A DNA stretch of 64,000 nt. Origin: Carallia brachiata (taxonomy: Eukaryota; Streptophyta; Magnoliopsida; Malpighiales; Rhizophoraceae). The DNA is taken from the NCBI GenBank assembly GCA_021464245.1, contig JADCRB010000114.1, positions 620,001 to 684,000 of the forward strand, in the 5' to 3' direction. Positions 1-11,900 of the stretch are shown here, in pieces. How positions within the stretch are numbered: the first letter of the stretch is position 1; every line of letters starts with the position of its first letter. Position numbers and translations under genes: made by a program. The notes under the pieces were generated by a model. It ran no database searches. It was not told the DNA's origin and worked only from the letters and a program-made list of their open reading frames with translations.

Positions 1-527
1 TTTTTTTTTTCTAATTATTATATTTATTTATTTTTTGGATTTGCAATTATTGATTTTTTATTTTTAATGGCAATTCTGCTGTAAAATAATAAAGTATAAT
101 CTGGGAAATATTCTTTCTTCTGGGGAAGGTTATCTCTTAATTCTTTATCTATCTGTCAATTGTCGGTTTTTGAATGATTTAAGAAAATTACATTTTATAT
201 TTTAAGTTTATATAATATAATTATATTTAACCTCTCATGTTTGAAAAATCACAAAATATTATATATGAGGATTAGCAACTGGGACAGAAATCGTTAAAAT
301 GTATCTATCCTTGTAAGTTAAAAAGATTAGGAACTTAGGATCTAAATTAGATAGAGATTTGAACCTGTATAAAATATTAAATTTTAAATTTATTAATATT
401 ACAATAAAACTTAAAAATGTCTATTTAAAATTAATAATATTCCTAATAGATGATTTTTATACAAAAATCAAATAAAGAAATCAATAAACAATTATGATCT
501 CGATCCATAAGTATAGCAATTAATATA

Positions 528-708
528 AGAGTAATGCTAAATATATCAAAAATTGTGTCATGAAATATTTTAAAATATATAATTATGATAAAAAATCATT
601 AACTTTTTTTTTTGATTTAACGGTGTTAAAAAAATTAACAATTTTTTTCATAATTATATATTTTAAAATATTTTATAACCTAATTTTTAAAATATTTAAC
701 ATTACTCT
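528..708. mobile_element. MITE-type foldback element (family A, copy 1)
   Basis: The two halves of this 181-bp segment are inverted copies of each other over roughly 75 bases. The ends read AGAGTAATGCTAAATAT and, on the opposite strand, AGAGTAATGTTAAATAT. A 7-bp direct repeat TAATATA flanks it at 521-527 and 709-715, as expected of a target-site duplication. There is no coding capacity, so this is a non-autonomous DNA transposon. The superfamily is not decided; inverted ends plus a short duplication would fit hAT- or Mutator-like elements. The centre carries the motif TTTAACGGTGTTAAAAAAA, which recurs in altered form in the neighbouring copy. Confidence 0.75.
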
Positions 709-1104
709 TAATATAACTACGATACATTTTTTTTTATTAAAAAAAAAATTTGTGAAAGCTTATTCTCTCTTTCTTTAAATTCGCGATCTTGGTGGCATCC
801 ACGCCAATAAAACGTGCCCTGCTGATTTTATGGCCATTTTTTTTTATCAGTGGTTTTATAGCCATTCAGCTGATCCAAATCAATGTCATCGATTCCTCTT
901 ATTCCTGGGTTCTTCCGCCAACTTTTGGTGATTCTTATCTTGCGTGTATAATTTAGTGTAAAGGTATTTTCGTCCTTGTGGAATGTTAAATACAATTATA
1001 TCCTAAATTTAAAGTATAAAATGTAATTTTCCCCCCTCTCTCTCCCGCTTTTGATCCGTTTATGCATTTTTGCCTTAATTAATTATTCTATCTATTTTAC
1101 AAAA

Positions 1105-1280
1105 GAATAATAATGTATATCACGAAAATTATGTTATTAAACATTTCAAAATTTACAGAAAAAAATCATCTATTTTTTCTTTTTCTGTTTTAACGATATT
1201 AAAAAAATAGATGATTGTTTATATAATCATAAATTTTAAAAAATTTTATAATACAATTTTTATAATATTTATCATTACTC
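1105..1280. mobile_element. MITE-type foldback element (family A, copy 2)
   Basis: This is a second, more diverged member of the family at 528-708. The right end read on the minus strand begins GAGTAATGATAAATATTATA, and the left end begins GAATAATAATGTATAT. The two arms pair over much of about 75 bases, and the centre holds TTTAACGATATTAAAAAAA, matching the centre of copy 1. I could not find a clean target-site duplication, so the ends are approximate. Confidence 0.6.
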
Positions 1281-2299
1281 ATCACGAAAGGGTTTGAATT
1301 TTAAATTTCATCCTAACTTTTTTGTTCTCAATAATCAACCATTCTAACTTTTTCTTCAATTTTTGTTGAGTAAAAGAAAATTATCATATGTTTAATTTTA
1401 TTGCTTAAATTTTAGTAGTGGTCGGATTCCAACTTCTTCTGACATTAGAATCAAACTGTCGATTTTGGTCCGATTAGAATCCGAGACCTAACAAAATTAG
1501 AGGTTGCCCCTCTCTCCTACCTTGTAGAATATTGCTAGTTGGCTCTGCATGATTACGCTGTGTAGGGGCAGGGACTAAGCAATCACTGCAAGTACTTTAA
1601 TTGATGAATGCCTTTGGTCTGCACATGTTAAGAAAGACATCTTTTTGACACACAAAAAGGTGCTAGCAGAGAATAGAGGCAACCAAGCAAGCTCTCTTAT
1701 GTAATTCCCAATCTTAAATTTATTGGTGGAATTTTTTTTTTTTATGTAAAAATAAAATAATATGAATTATTTGATAATTGAATTTAAAAAATAAAAAATT
1801 ATATAAATTATTAAATATCATTAAATAAAAAATATGACTGTTTTACTGTTATTTAAATTATAATTATATAGTAAAATTTATAAACAATATATATATATTT
1901 TTTCCTCGCTACGTGGGCAATCATTTCTAAATTTCTTACCTCTAACTGTAATCCACTATGTAGTGTGAAAAATCAAGAAACCACTGTACTCCACGCAGAA
2001 AGAGGAGGGAAACAATGACAGGGACTAATTCCTAACGGTGTGTTTGGTTTATTGGAAAATGGGAGGAAAGAATTTAATAAAAACAAAACACTCATCATTC
2101 ATCATTTATTTTTTTCTAATTTATTTCTCTCTATCCAAATAATATTTTTTTTCAAAACTTTTTTTCTCACAATTTTCTCTCATTCTTTCCTTTCATTTTC
2201 TTTCTCACATATTTTATATTTATCTAAATAATTTTATTTTATACAATTTTCTTTCTCATTAATTTTTCACAATTCACACGCACTGCAAGAGAAAGAGCT

Positions 2300-4375
2300 G
2301 TAATCTCATGTAACGAGCGTAAGTAGCTTTTTACCCAACAACAAAAGTTTGATGGCATCATTATTAAAGCAAAATGGGCCACGACAAGGGGTAATTTTAC
2401 TTTGCTCCTCTAGTCAGGCCTGTGACAATGGATCGATATATTTTCAGTTATTTACTTATATATTTAATTTAAATAGGGAGGTGGCAAATCCTTCTTTTTT
2501 CCTTTTTTTTTTTTTTTTTTTGGTGGGAAAGCTAAACCGTTTAGTTATTGGATGGGAATCCAACCAGTAAGAAGATGAGTTGTTCAGGAATCTGACCAAA
2601 TGACATATCATAATTGGCCAGGGTAGTCTTATTGTTTTTCCCCATTTCATATTCATATGAAAGAGCTATATGGTTAAAATTTGTAAAAGTATCACCTACT
2701 TCTTCAAAAACACATTTGATGATAGTGTGTTAAATTGTGGTAGGAAAGACCAAATTATGGCTAAATTTTACTGAAAAGCAACATTGAAACCACTGAAAGA
2801 AGATAAAAAAATCAGTTTATAACACGATTAGCCATTCCCAAACAGAAGGGCTAATTAATATTAACCAGTTAAAAGAAAGATATCAAGCTTGTATTATTGG
2901 ATCTAAATCATACTTTAAACCAATCTGGTTTTGTTTGGTTGCTGCTCTTTCATTAAATTCACTAAAAACAGAAGCTTTAGAAACTTGGCCTTGGTCCCCT
3001 GACTTGTGTTTTCTGGCTATTTCTCCTCCTGATGCTCAATTTTGAAAGGATTACTTGGATTGACAACTATTTTCAGTGTGGTGATCATGTGCTGGCCACT
3101 AGTTGTCTGCCATTCATTGACGACTGGTGGGGTGGCGTTGATGATGGTAGGTGACAGCTTCTTTTGAGAAACATGGTTTTTGATCTGGGTTTTGCAATAC
3201 AAAAGGTGGAGTATGAATCTCGACCAGCATGTGATGGTACTGGCGAGTCACTAGCAGCAGTGTTGAAAATGCCAAGCTTGGTTGAAATGGTGGCTCGTTA
3301 CAGTCTAAAATTGTAGTCCCAGCTTGTCGATGTTTTCTCTGAGATGAGAAAGAATGACCGAGCTTTGTGATTTCTCCAGTTGCAATGCTAATACTAGAAG
3401 ATGTCATACGGCACCATTTTGGTCCCTGATCTTTCCAGCGTTAACCGGACGTGCTTCATTTTCTGCTGTTAGCCAACCGGTCTTCATGAGTCTATTGTAT
3501 GTTTCTGCTCCAGAAAGGGTGACTTGTCTAACCTGCTGAAATGGTACCAGAATTCACTTCAAAAACCAATACAATTAGCCCTGACAACCAGTTTTACTTT
3601 CACATGCTACTCAACTTGGAGATTCCTCATATCCACCAGATTTAATTTAATTTGTGCTTGCAAATTTCTCAGCATACAAAAGGCCAAAAATTTACCCATG
3701 CTACAATAACAGCAAGATCCATTCACCTGGAAATCTTACTGCTTATGGAAAAAAAAAAAAAAAAATCTCATTCTGCATCCAGAGAAATCAGACTGATTTT
3801 CTTTTGATGGAATATTGAATTTTTATTTTCTTTTAAGATAGAAGATTGAACTTTAAAGTTGGCGTCAACTCACCAAGGATGCCTCATGGTATAGTTCCAT
3901 CTACAATTAGATTATCATTCCTTGTGAATGTAATTAGTGATTGTATGGTGCCAGAAAAAAAAAAAAAAAACATAAACTGATTATAGATTGGATTACTAAG
4001 CAGAAGCGCCTTCATAAGTGTACAAGCATATAACATCTCGTCCAGTTCAAAAAGTGACAGACTCATCAATTTGGAAGAAGATTGCTTCCTCATTGTAGGT
4101 ATCAATTTAACAGACTAACAAAATCCACTTCAATTATAACATTCATGCCAAGGAAAAGAAAACAAAACTAGTATTAACAAAGAGCACATACTTTTACAAT
4201 TCAGACAGCAGGTGTGGCTCATCATAAACTAGTGTAATTTTACCAAAAGACCATTCATTGGCCTTTTCAAAGATTCGTCAAGTGTGTGTGAGTGTTTATA
4301 TAGTCATCTCGTACCAATGGCTCAGGAAATCATGATGGCTCCCAAGTTTAGATTAAAAAAAAAAACTGAGAAAAG
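2300..4375. other. Spacer downstream of the PPR gene
   Basis: This region holds homopolymer tracts (T near 2500-2521, A near 3749-3765 and 3956-3970) and no recognisable gene, apart from a possible minus-strand exon at about 3400-3539 listed separately. It probably includes the 3' untranslated region of the PPR gene that ends at 4376. Confidence 0.45.
3400..3539 (-). other. Possible coding exon of an unrecognised gene
   Basis: On the minus strand a plausible splice acceptor (CCATTTCAG) ends at about 3540 and is followed by an open, compositionally balanced frame containing VTLSGAETYNRLMKTGWL. After about 45 codons the frame breaks, and more coding-like sequence continues in another frame to about 3120. 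I do not recognise the protein. It might be a real exon with an indel, as in neighbouring genes, or part of a longer 3' untranslated region of the PPR transcript. Support is codon-like composition and the acceptor only. Confidence 0.25.
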
Positions 4376-5837
4376 TTATGCAAGAAAAGATTTCTTTATA
4401 GCAAGGGATGAAAATTTACCAATAGCATGTCCTCTTGATGGAGGCAACACAGATTGTAATTTATTTATCATATGATTGAGCTCCTTCAACTTTTGTGGCT
4501 TGTCAGATTGTTGTAAGAACCTTGCCAACATTTGATATACTGTTGCGCTCATAGGCATCCCTCTTTCCAAAAACTGTTTAGAGCATTCAAAGGCTTCTTG
4601 CAATCTCCCTCGAGAACATAATCCTGTTACCAATATCCAGTGCGTGACTATGAGGGCAATACCCCTTGTCTAGCAAGTATTCCCACAAACTCAAACCCAG
4701 ATCAAGCCGGCTATTGACACAGAAAAACTTCATCAACATGACTACAGTGCGTGTTTTTGGAACAAAATTTTTGTTAATCATCCTGTTGTAAAGCTCAATA
4801 ACGCCATTAATGCCGCTTGACTTCATCAGTCCCAAGAACATTGCATGATAGGTCACATTATCATGCCCAATTTGCTCCTCTTCCATCTCATCCATTAATT
4901 TCATAGCAGATGTCACTTCTCTGCATCTAATGAATGTACTAATCAAAGCATTATATGATCCAATGTCTGGCTGTAAGTTTCTCTTGGGAATTTCGTCAAA
5001 CAACTGTCTGGCCTTAAGTGTGTTTCGAGCAATCCCTGCTCCATGAATCAAAGTAGTGATTGTTTGCAATGTAGGCAAGCAATTGGCCCGTTCCATATCT
5101 TCAAAAATTCTCAAAGCATCACCAAAGCAACCCCTCTTACAATATGCATCAATTCGAATACCAAAAGTTAGACTGGTTGGCTTGAAGCCTCTTCGAAGCA
5201 TCTCGTGGTAAAATAGTTCCATGGCAGTGACGTCACTGGATTCTTTGAACCCCAAGAGCAAGATGTTCATGGTCTTGGTATTAGGGGGAAACCGGTCGTA
5301 CAGTTTTTGGAACACTGACCGTGCCTCTTTCATCTTCCTTTCTGTGCAAAATGCACGAAGAAGTACATTGAACTCTTCAGTTCCAAATTTTTTTCCGACA
5401 AAAGCCACCTTCTCCATCCTGTCAAATGCTTCAAGAGTATCTTCATATGTTTGGAACTTTGCAATTTTGCATAGCATAATATTCATCGCCTTAAGAGTGA
5501 GCAAGGTAGGGTGAGCTTTCCCAACTTCTTCCATCAACTCCCAAGCTTTCTCAAAGTAGCGCATTCTTGCAACAATGTGAAGAGTCTTTTCAAGGCATCT
5601 GAACTCGGAACCCAATGGGAAAAACTGAGACAAAATCTGAAGAACTCCAAGGCTTTAATGCCATTGGTGTGTGCAGCAAAGAGGCGGCCAAGAACATTCT
5701 CAACAAATTGGAGGAAATGTCTGCTGGCGAAGATGTTGCAACAAAGTGGGATGCAATGGTTTATCAGGAAATGAATGGTCATTAATTATTCTGGTAATTC
5801 GTTCAACTTCTGGCTGGGAAGATGAGTGAAGTCTCAT
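4376..5837 (-). CDS. SLO3: Mitochondrial P-class PPR protein, SLO3-like (three frame breaks)
   Basis: This encodes a pentatricopeptide-repeat RNA-binding protein of the P class, built of about nine or ten 35-residue helical repeats (for example TKTMNILLLGFKESSDVTAM, TSLTFGIRIDAYCKRG, DIGSYNALISTFIRCREV). From memory it most resembles Arabidopsis At3g61360 (SLOW GROWTH3), a mitochondrial factor for splicing nad7 intron 2, and it shares the blocks VLGRLFAAH, MRYFEKAWELM and MNILLLGFKE. The likely start is the ATG at 5837 (MRLHSSSQPEVERI), although a good acceptor just upstream (CATTGCAG, about 5871) could extend the gene. The frame is broken three times: near 5704-5712, near 5592 (GCCTTGAAAAG where GCCTTTGAAAAG keeps frame), and near 4631-4636. 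Between the breaks no stop interrupts the coding. The combined length is about 487 codons, close to the full family length. I think it is a functional gene with sequence errors, but a recent pseudogene is possible. Confidence 0.88.
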
Positions 5838-6729
5838 GAAGGGGATTTCAAAATGCCGACTGTGCTTCTGCAATGTCAACAAAGAGCGTATCAGTCACAT
5901 TTCCATTAGTAAAGCCACTCTACTTCCAGCTTTCAAGTCCTAACTTCATTGATTGAGGAATTTGGCAAATGAGACCTTAAAATAACACCCAGTCAGTTTC
6001 ACCATAAATCTAACACAAGACCCACAAAGAAACTAATCCAAAATGGCTAGAATGGACAATCAAATTGCCAAAAACTGAAAAACAAAGCAGTAAAGCATGC
6101 TCGCTGGTTCTAACCAGTTATCTACACAGGCTAACAAGTCAAACTACAAAGGAAATAAAATATTAAAGAATAACAATCCAACAAAACAAGAGTATGACTG
6201 TGTACATCTGATCTTTCTCCAGACCCCTAAATGTGGAAGCCTCGTACACGGGAATGCCCTTTTAACAATCCAACAGGACAACTGATTGGACATGGAGCAA
6301 TGAATTGCATGGTTGGCCAGTGTCTAGATATCATAATGAAAATATCATTAATTCAGCAAATTTTGAATCCTATATTATATCAGACTTCAATCATAATTCA
6401 GCATATTACTTGTCCTTCAGAAAGCCTCCCTCTTCACTATCATTCTTAAGCATTCATTCTAATATAGCATTCAAAGCATTTCCTCCAAAAAAAAAAAAAA
6501 TCTGCCCTTTCTCAACAAACAAAAAATCACTACAGAATTATGAGGATATAATGATAGTTAGAAAATTAAAGCCAAAACCAAGATATCAAAGAACAATTAA
6601 GCACACCCACCTCCCAAGAAATGGAACCAAAAGCCCTTTTGGGGTAAACTTTATTATTATTATTATAATTATTATTTTCATTTTTATTTCTGGGGGAAAG
6701 GCTACAAGCAGAAGAGAAACTTGACCACA

Positions 6730-6737
6730 AATATATC

Positions 6738-6773
<36 letters not shown>
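6730..6773. repeat. Compound (TA)n(GA)n microsatellite
   Basis: A run of TA dinucleotides passes directly into a run of GA dinucleotides. It is a simple-sequence repeat and a likely polymorphic marker. Confidence 0.9.
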
Positions 6774-6775
<2 letters not shown>

Positions 6776-8500
6776 CCAACTTTGGCTTTGGTGGAGTGTT
6801 TGAGGAGACCATAGGCTTTTCTCCATTTCTGCAGGGTACCCATTTCTTCTTCTCTTTTCTTTTATTATTATTATTCTTATTTATTATTTATTTTTATTTC
6901 TTCTTCTTCTTCTCTCTCCGCAGGCTTCTTGGCGATGGAGCGACAAGACGACGAGGATGACAAAACAAAGCGTTTTGTTTCTTTAGATTGTGTTTGATGT
7001 GCGATAGATAGAAAGAAGAGGAGAAAAAAAAAAGAATTATTATAATTTATTTTTTTATTTTTATTTATTTTTATTTTTTATATTATTTTAAATAATATTA
7101 TTTTTTCATTTTTTTTATTTTACAAATTATTATTTATTTTTTTTACCATATTTTTTTTTTATTTTTCTATTATTTTAAATAATTTTATTTTCTCTTCACT
7201 TTTTTTTCACAAATTATTATTATTTTTTCCTTCACTATAATTTTATTCTCTTTACTTTTTGTACTACTCTAAATAAATTTTTTTTATTTTATTTTTTTTC
7301 TTTTCTCCTTCTTTCTCCGCTCTTCCAATCACTCCGAACACTGTTAATGTTTTCCCTATACAGGACTCGGGGACGAGAGGGCGACGGGAAATTTTTTTCT
7401 TTTATTTTTTTCAGAAAATAACAAAACATTATATTTTTATAAAATTAAAATTTAAACGTATTTAATATTAAGTGTTATATTTTTCTTATTTTAAAAATTC
7501 TTTTCAAAATGAAAACATATTTTTTATTAAAAATCTACAATATTTTCTATCTGCATAAATTTTTTCTTTTTTTTAACACAAAATAAATCATACTAATCAC
7601 GACGTACTTAGCATGATTATTTATTTTGCTACAAAATGTAGTTTTAATAATTATGTTTTGCTTTTCTTATCTTCCAACTTCTCTTGTAATTAAAAAAATA
7701 AGATAAATAATTCCCATCAATGATCCCTTGAAACAATCCATTATGTCAGACGCACATATTAACTTATTTTTACGTTAATAATTTAAATTTAAATTTTTAT
7801 GCTTACTTCCTCTTCTAATAAATGCTGGATGGTCTCAAAAAGATAGTAAAAGTCTGTGATACAGTCTTATTAGTGCTTAAATAATAAATTTATCCTTATA
7901 AAAATAGTTGAATAAGAAACGAAAATTACTTCAATTTTAACCTATAAATTTAATGATTGACATATTTATTAAAATTAAAAAAAAATAAGGGGATCATTGA
8001 AATAAACATATAAACATACAAAAGACAAGGACCTCGCGGTACACTAGAGAAAAAAAGGAAGTCTCTTTTTTTCTTTTTTTTTTAGATCAAGAAAGCAAGG
8101 AAAAAGGAAGTCTCAATACACACGAGAGGTAAAATGTGAGTAACAGGTAAAATATATGGAGCGTTACACACAAACCAGAATAAAATTGTGTTGTACTATT
8201 CTTGCAAAGAGACTGAAAGTTACGCACCAGCTGCTGAATATAACAATTCAGATGATAAAGGACTGGGGGTTATTTCAATACCGAAATGGGTTGAGACTTT
8301 TAAGCAATGCCTAAGGTGTTGTGAGGCTTCTCCACATTGGATTTAAAGAGCAAAGAAGTGCACTTGAAAACAAGCTTACAGGCCATCTTACATAACTTTG
8401 AATGGCACTCAAACATTATTATATTTTCCATAACAAAAGTCTGGTGAGTCATGCATCCCAAGGGCATATCAAATTAACTAAATACAGGCACCATCAACTG

Positions 8501-8525
8501 AAGACAAGACAAGACAAGACAAGAC
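8501..8525. repeat. (AAGAC)5 pentanucleotide repeat
   Basis: Five perfect tandem copies of AAGAC lie about 380 bp beyond the ARM stop codon, probably within that gene's 3' untranslated region. Confidence 0.9.
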
Positions 8526-8906
8526 ACTAGGCTTCAATTTTCAGATTCTGCACTAGGCTTCAGTTTTTCTTTTTATAGGAAGGAAAAAGTTTGTTGGGCA
8601 GAGGGACAATACCTGTCTTACTTACAATGTACAAGAAAGCTCAAATTTCCCTGTTGCAATGGTATAAATGGTTTGCTTATCCTTTGATAGGCAACAAAAA
8701 TTATCCAACCAAAACCTACTGCAACATTTTTTCCCCCAAATGCATTGCAGTTGGGGTACCAATTTGAGGAAACAGTTCAGAAGTTCAGTTCAGGTTGGAG
8801 AGCCTAACTAGGTGTATGCATTAACTCGGTAAAGAAATTCCTCAAAAAGGAACCAATAATGATCAATATTCAGAAAAATATACAAATCTAATCGTATCAA
8901 GCCTCA

Positions 8907-11900
8907 TCATGTAGGTAAAGCCCTCAGCAAGTGCAATGCCCGTTTCCACTGTGGTCTTTGAGACCTGATGATTCTTGTCAAGGCTGGCACTGCTCCAGCA
9001 GCCAAAATTGCCGAATGGTTTTCTTCGTCCATGCTTAGATTGTATAGAATGGACAAGGCTGCTTCGACAGCCCTCTCACTTCCTCCTTCTAGTAGTCCTA
9101 TCAGCAGATAGATAGCCCCCTGGGAAGCAACAGCTCGAGTAGCATCCACCACTCCTTCAGAAATTATTCTGTTGAGTTCCATAACTGCAGCTTCCTGTGC
9201 TTCTGCAGAGAAAGAGGACCTCATCTGTTCGATTAATCTTGGGATTGTCTCGTAAAGAGTTACTTCCATGTTGATTGGATTCTCAAATCCTTGGCTAGGA
9301 CCACACAAAGAGCCAAGTTTAACTAGGCAAGCTGCCACCCAATCCTTGTAACCAAGAGGGATATCTGACTTTAAGATTTTACGGAGCAAAGAAGTGAAAT
9401 GTGTGGAATTTATGGTGCGGCGAAATTGGTCCATATCAAGAAGCTTTGTCAGCAACCTTGATGCTGCAGATACTGCAAGTCCAGCTTCTTCAGCTTGAAC
9501 AGCAAGCTGCTCTGGCTGCTGATTCTCAACATCAGATTCCCTTTCTGCCATAAATTGAAAGCACCAAATAAAAATCTGCAATAACATTATATAACATAGA
9601 ACAAAACTGAATATAATAAGTGACCATAATCTAAAGAAAATCTGTTCATATGCAATAAAACTTGAAACCGTCCAATTAGTGAGTAGCCAACATTTGGTAA
9701 TAATTTCTCAGTTGGAAGAACTTGGAAAATGTTTCATAACTTGCACAAGTGAAATTTTTCCGAAATAAGCATTTCTAAGTGTATGCTCTGAAAGCATACT
9801 TGGTGAAAGGAAACCACGATGGGAGTTGGCCATCAATCAATGCCTCAAAACTGATGCTAATTGCTTCCCAAGTATAAAATTGATGCCAAGTGTTAAGAAC
9901 TAATTCAACAGAACATAAATGTACACGTCCATTTTCCCTCCCAGAATCCCATTACTTGATACCACATTTGTGTTTGTAGATTATAGCATACATCTAGATG
10001 ATAGAGCATGAAAACCTCAAAAATTTCACTGCAGGGATTTCACCTAGGCAGGACCATACATATAGAAAAATTCTAGTAGATTTACAGAAATTATCAATTT
10101 CTATGGGAAAAGTTAAGTTTTAATTGCCAAAGCATACCTTTGATGGAGCATTGTTTGAGGTTGTCATTAGCCAATCTATATGTTAGTTTTTAATACTAAA
10201 TTACCCATTAAACAACTAATGCAGTTATAACATCAGAATCCCTCCTAGATCAACTTCAGCGGCAACCCTGCTAGAGCCTTTGAACCCCGATGCTGACATC
10301 TCTGGCTCAATGAGCACACACGTCTTCTAGGCATTGGTATTACTAAATAAGAACATTTTTACTACAAACAGCATGGCGAGAATGACATAATATCAAACAC
10401 TTCTTCTGGCCAACTTTACCAGAGATCAATCAACATGTTAGGAGGTCAAAAGACATATTTCTTAATAGTGAACAGCTCTTAAATAGAATCCTGTACCATT
10501 TATTAGTCCTTGTTGGAAAATAGCATCTAGACTGGAACTGATATCTGCTGAGAGGATTGTGTCCATAATTGCATTACTAATAGCCACAAACTCAAGGACA
10601 GCAGCTGCCTTTCCTTGCAAATTCGGGGATGAGTGCTTCATCATTTCCACGAGGCGAGCAATGACAGTAGAGTCCAGCATATCTTCTCTACAATGTGTTT
10701 TCAAGACAAGCGGATGTCAAAAAAAAAAGTATATTTAGTGGAGCACCGATCAAATACAACTAGGCTCAACAAATTCACAAAAATTTCTGAGGGATAAATA
10801 TCCTATGCATCTTCGCATATAGCTACATCCTTGAAAGCCTGGTGTATCATGCAAACAATCTTTTCCTATCTCATTATTGTTGAAGGAAGGGTGTATGTGG
10901 TGAAGACAACAAATATTTGTGAAGAGGGGGAAAAAACCAATAAGAAGACAACATAAATATGCATCAGGTGAAGAAAAATTACAAAATATTTGACTTTTTC
11001 CTTGACATGTCATTGCTGTTCGCAGTTAACCCAATGGAACTAGCGGCACCTCCTGCAGCACTGGGTCCCTTTTGAGATCCATTAACTGCTCCACCAGAAA
11101 ACTGGAAAGCATCACCACACTCATTAGGCTTATCCGATGATATGAGCTTTCACAATATACTGCAAGCAGCAAAGTGACAAACCTTCAATTTCATTTCGTT
11201 ACTAAGGTCCAAGATTCGAGCTAACAAATTCAAGGCCTGTAATGCAGCATTTCCTCAGCATAAGTCACCAAATCAGAAACATCGGCAAGAGAAGCAAAGA
11301 GAAATATACCAATTGAAGTAATGATTACGGCACCAAAAATATTTACCTTTTCCATCATGCTGTCAGATGTCTGAGAATTCTTCAAGATGTTACTCAAAGG
11401 TGGCATAACTCCTTCGGCCTCGATTATATGACAAATGTCATTGCTGCATCAAAATGGCATAGCAGTACCATTTACAAATAGAGTACCAAACTAAAAATAC
11501 TGAAAAAGTGCAGAGAACACCACTTAAAATGAACACTTTTGGGCGACCTCTGACCATGCACCACCCATTTCACTCCTTCCTATCCTTCTGTCTCACTGGC
11601 ATCAGTGTGTAAAGAAATCTAGTCTAGAGCAAGAATTCTATCTGTTAAGAAGGAAGAACCCTTGACTGGACAATTGCTCAAGTCCAGAAAATATGTTGGA
11701 GCCACTCAGACTGTCAATAAAGCTCGTTATTAGTTTAAATATGGACATTATTTTAATACTTCCAACCTTAAGAAAAAGAAAAAAAATTAAACTAGCCAAC
11801 CTAAATGTTTCAGATGAAAAATCTCAGACACAAGTCATTGGACATAGACATGTTCTTTTTTGCCAGTGTTACAATATTGCAATCTACATACTTTGACATA

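Larger units (their letters stand above)
1..2300. other. AT-rich spacer, no gene seen
   Basis: I see no coding exon here. The stretch is AT-rich with long T runs and holds two related foldback elements (528-708 and about 1105-1280, listed separately). Short open frames such as the one at 560-778 lie inside the foldback element and are low-complexity F/I/K/L strings, so they are not genes. Confidence 0.6.
5883..8906. other. Spacer between the PPR and ARM genes
   Basis: Positions 5883-6960 probably include the PPR gene's 5' leader and promoter. It holds a (TTA)n tract at about 6650-6675 and a (TA)n(GA)n microsatellite at 6730-6773. 7030-7330 is a nearly pure T/A stretch. About 8170-8906 is probably the ARM gene's 3' untranslated region, with an AAGAC pentamer array at 8501-8525. 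Open frames here (for example 6305-6724 and 6721-6960) are low-complexity and are not supported as genes. Confidence 0.5.

Noticed and set aside
6305..6960. 139-, 85- and 79-codon frames
   Set aside because: They run through TTA, TA and GA simple repeats and encode low-complexity strings.
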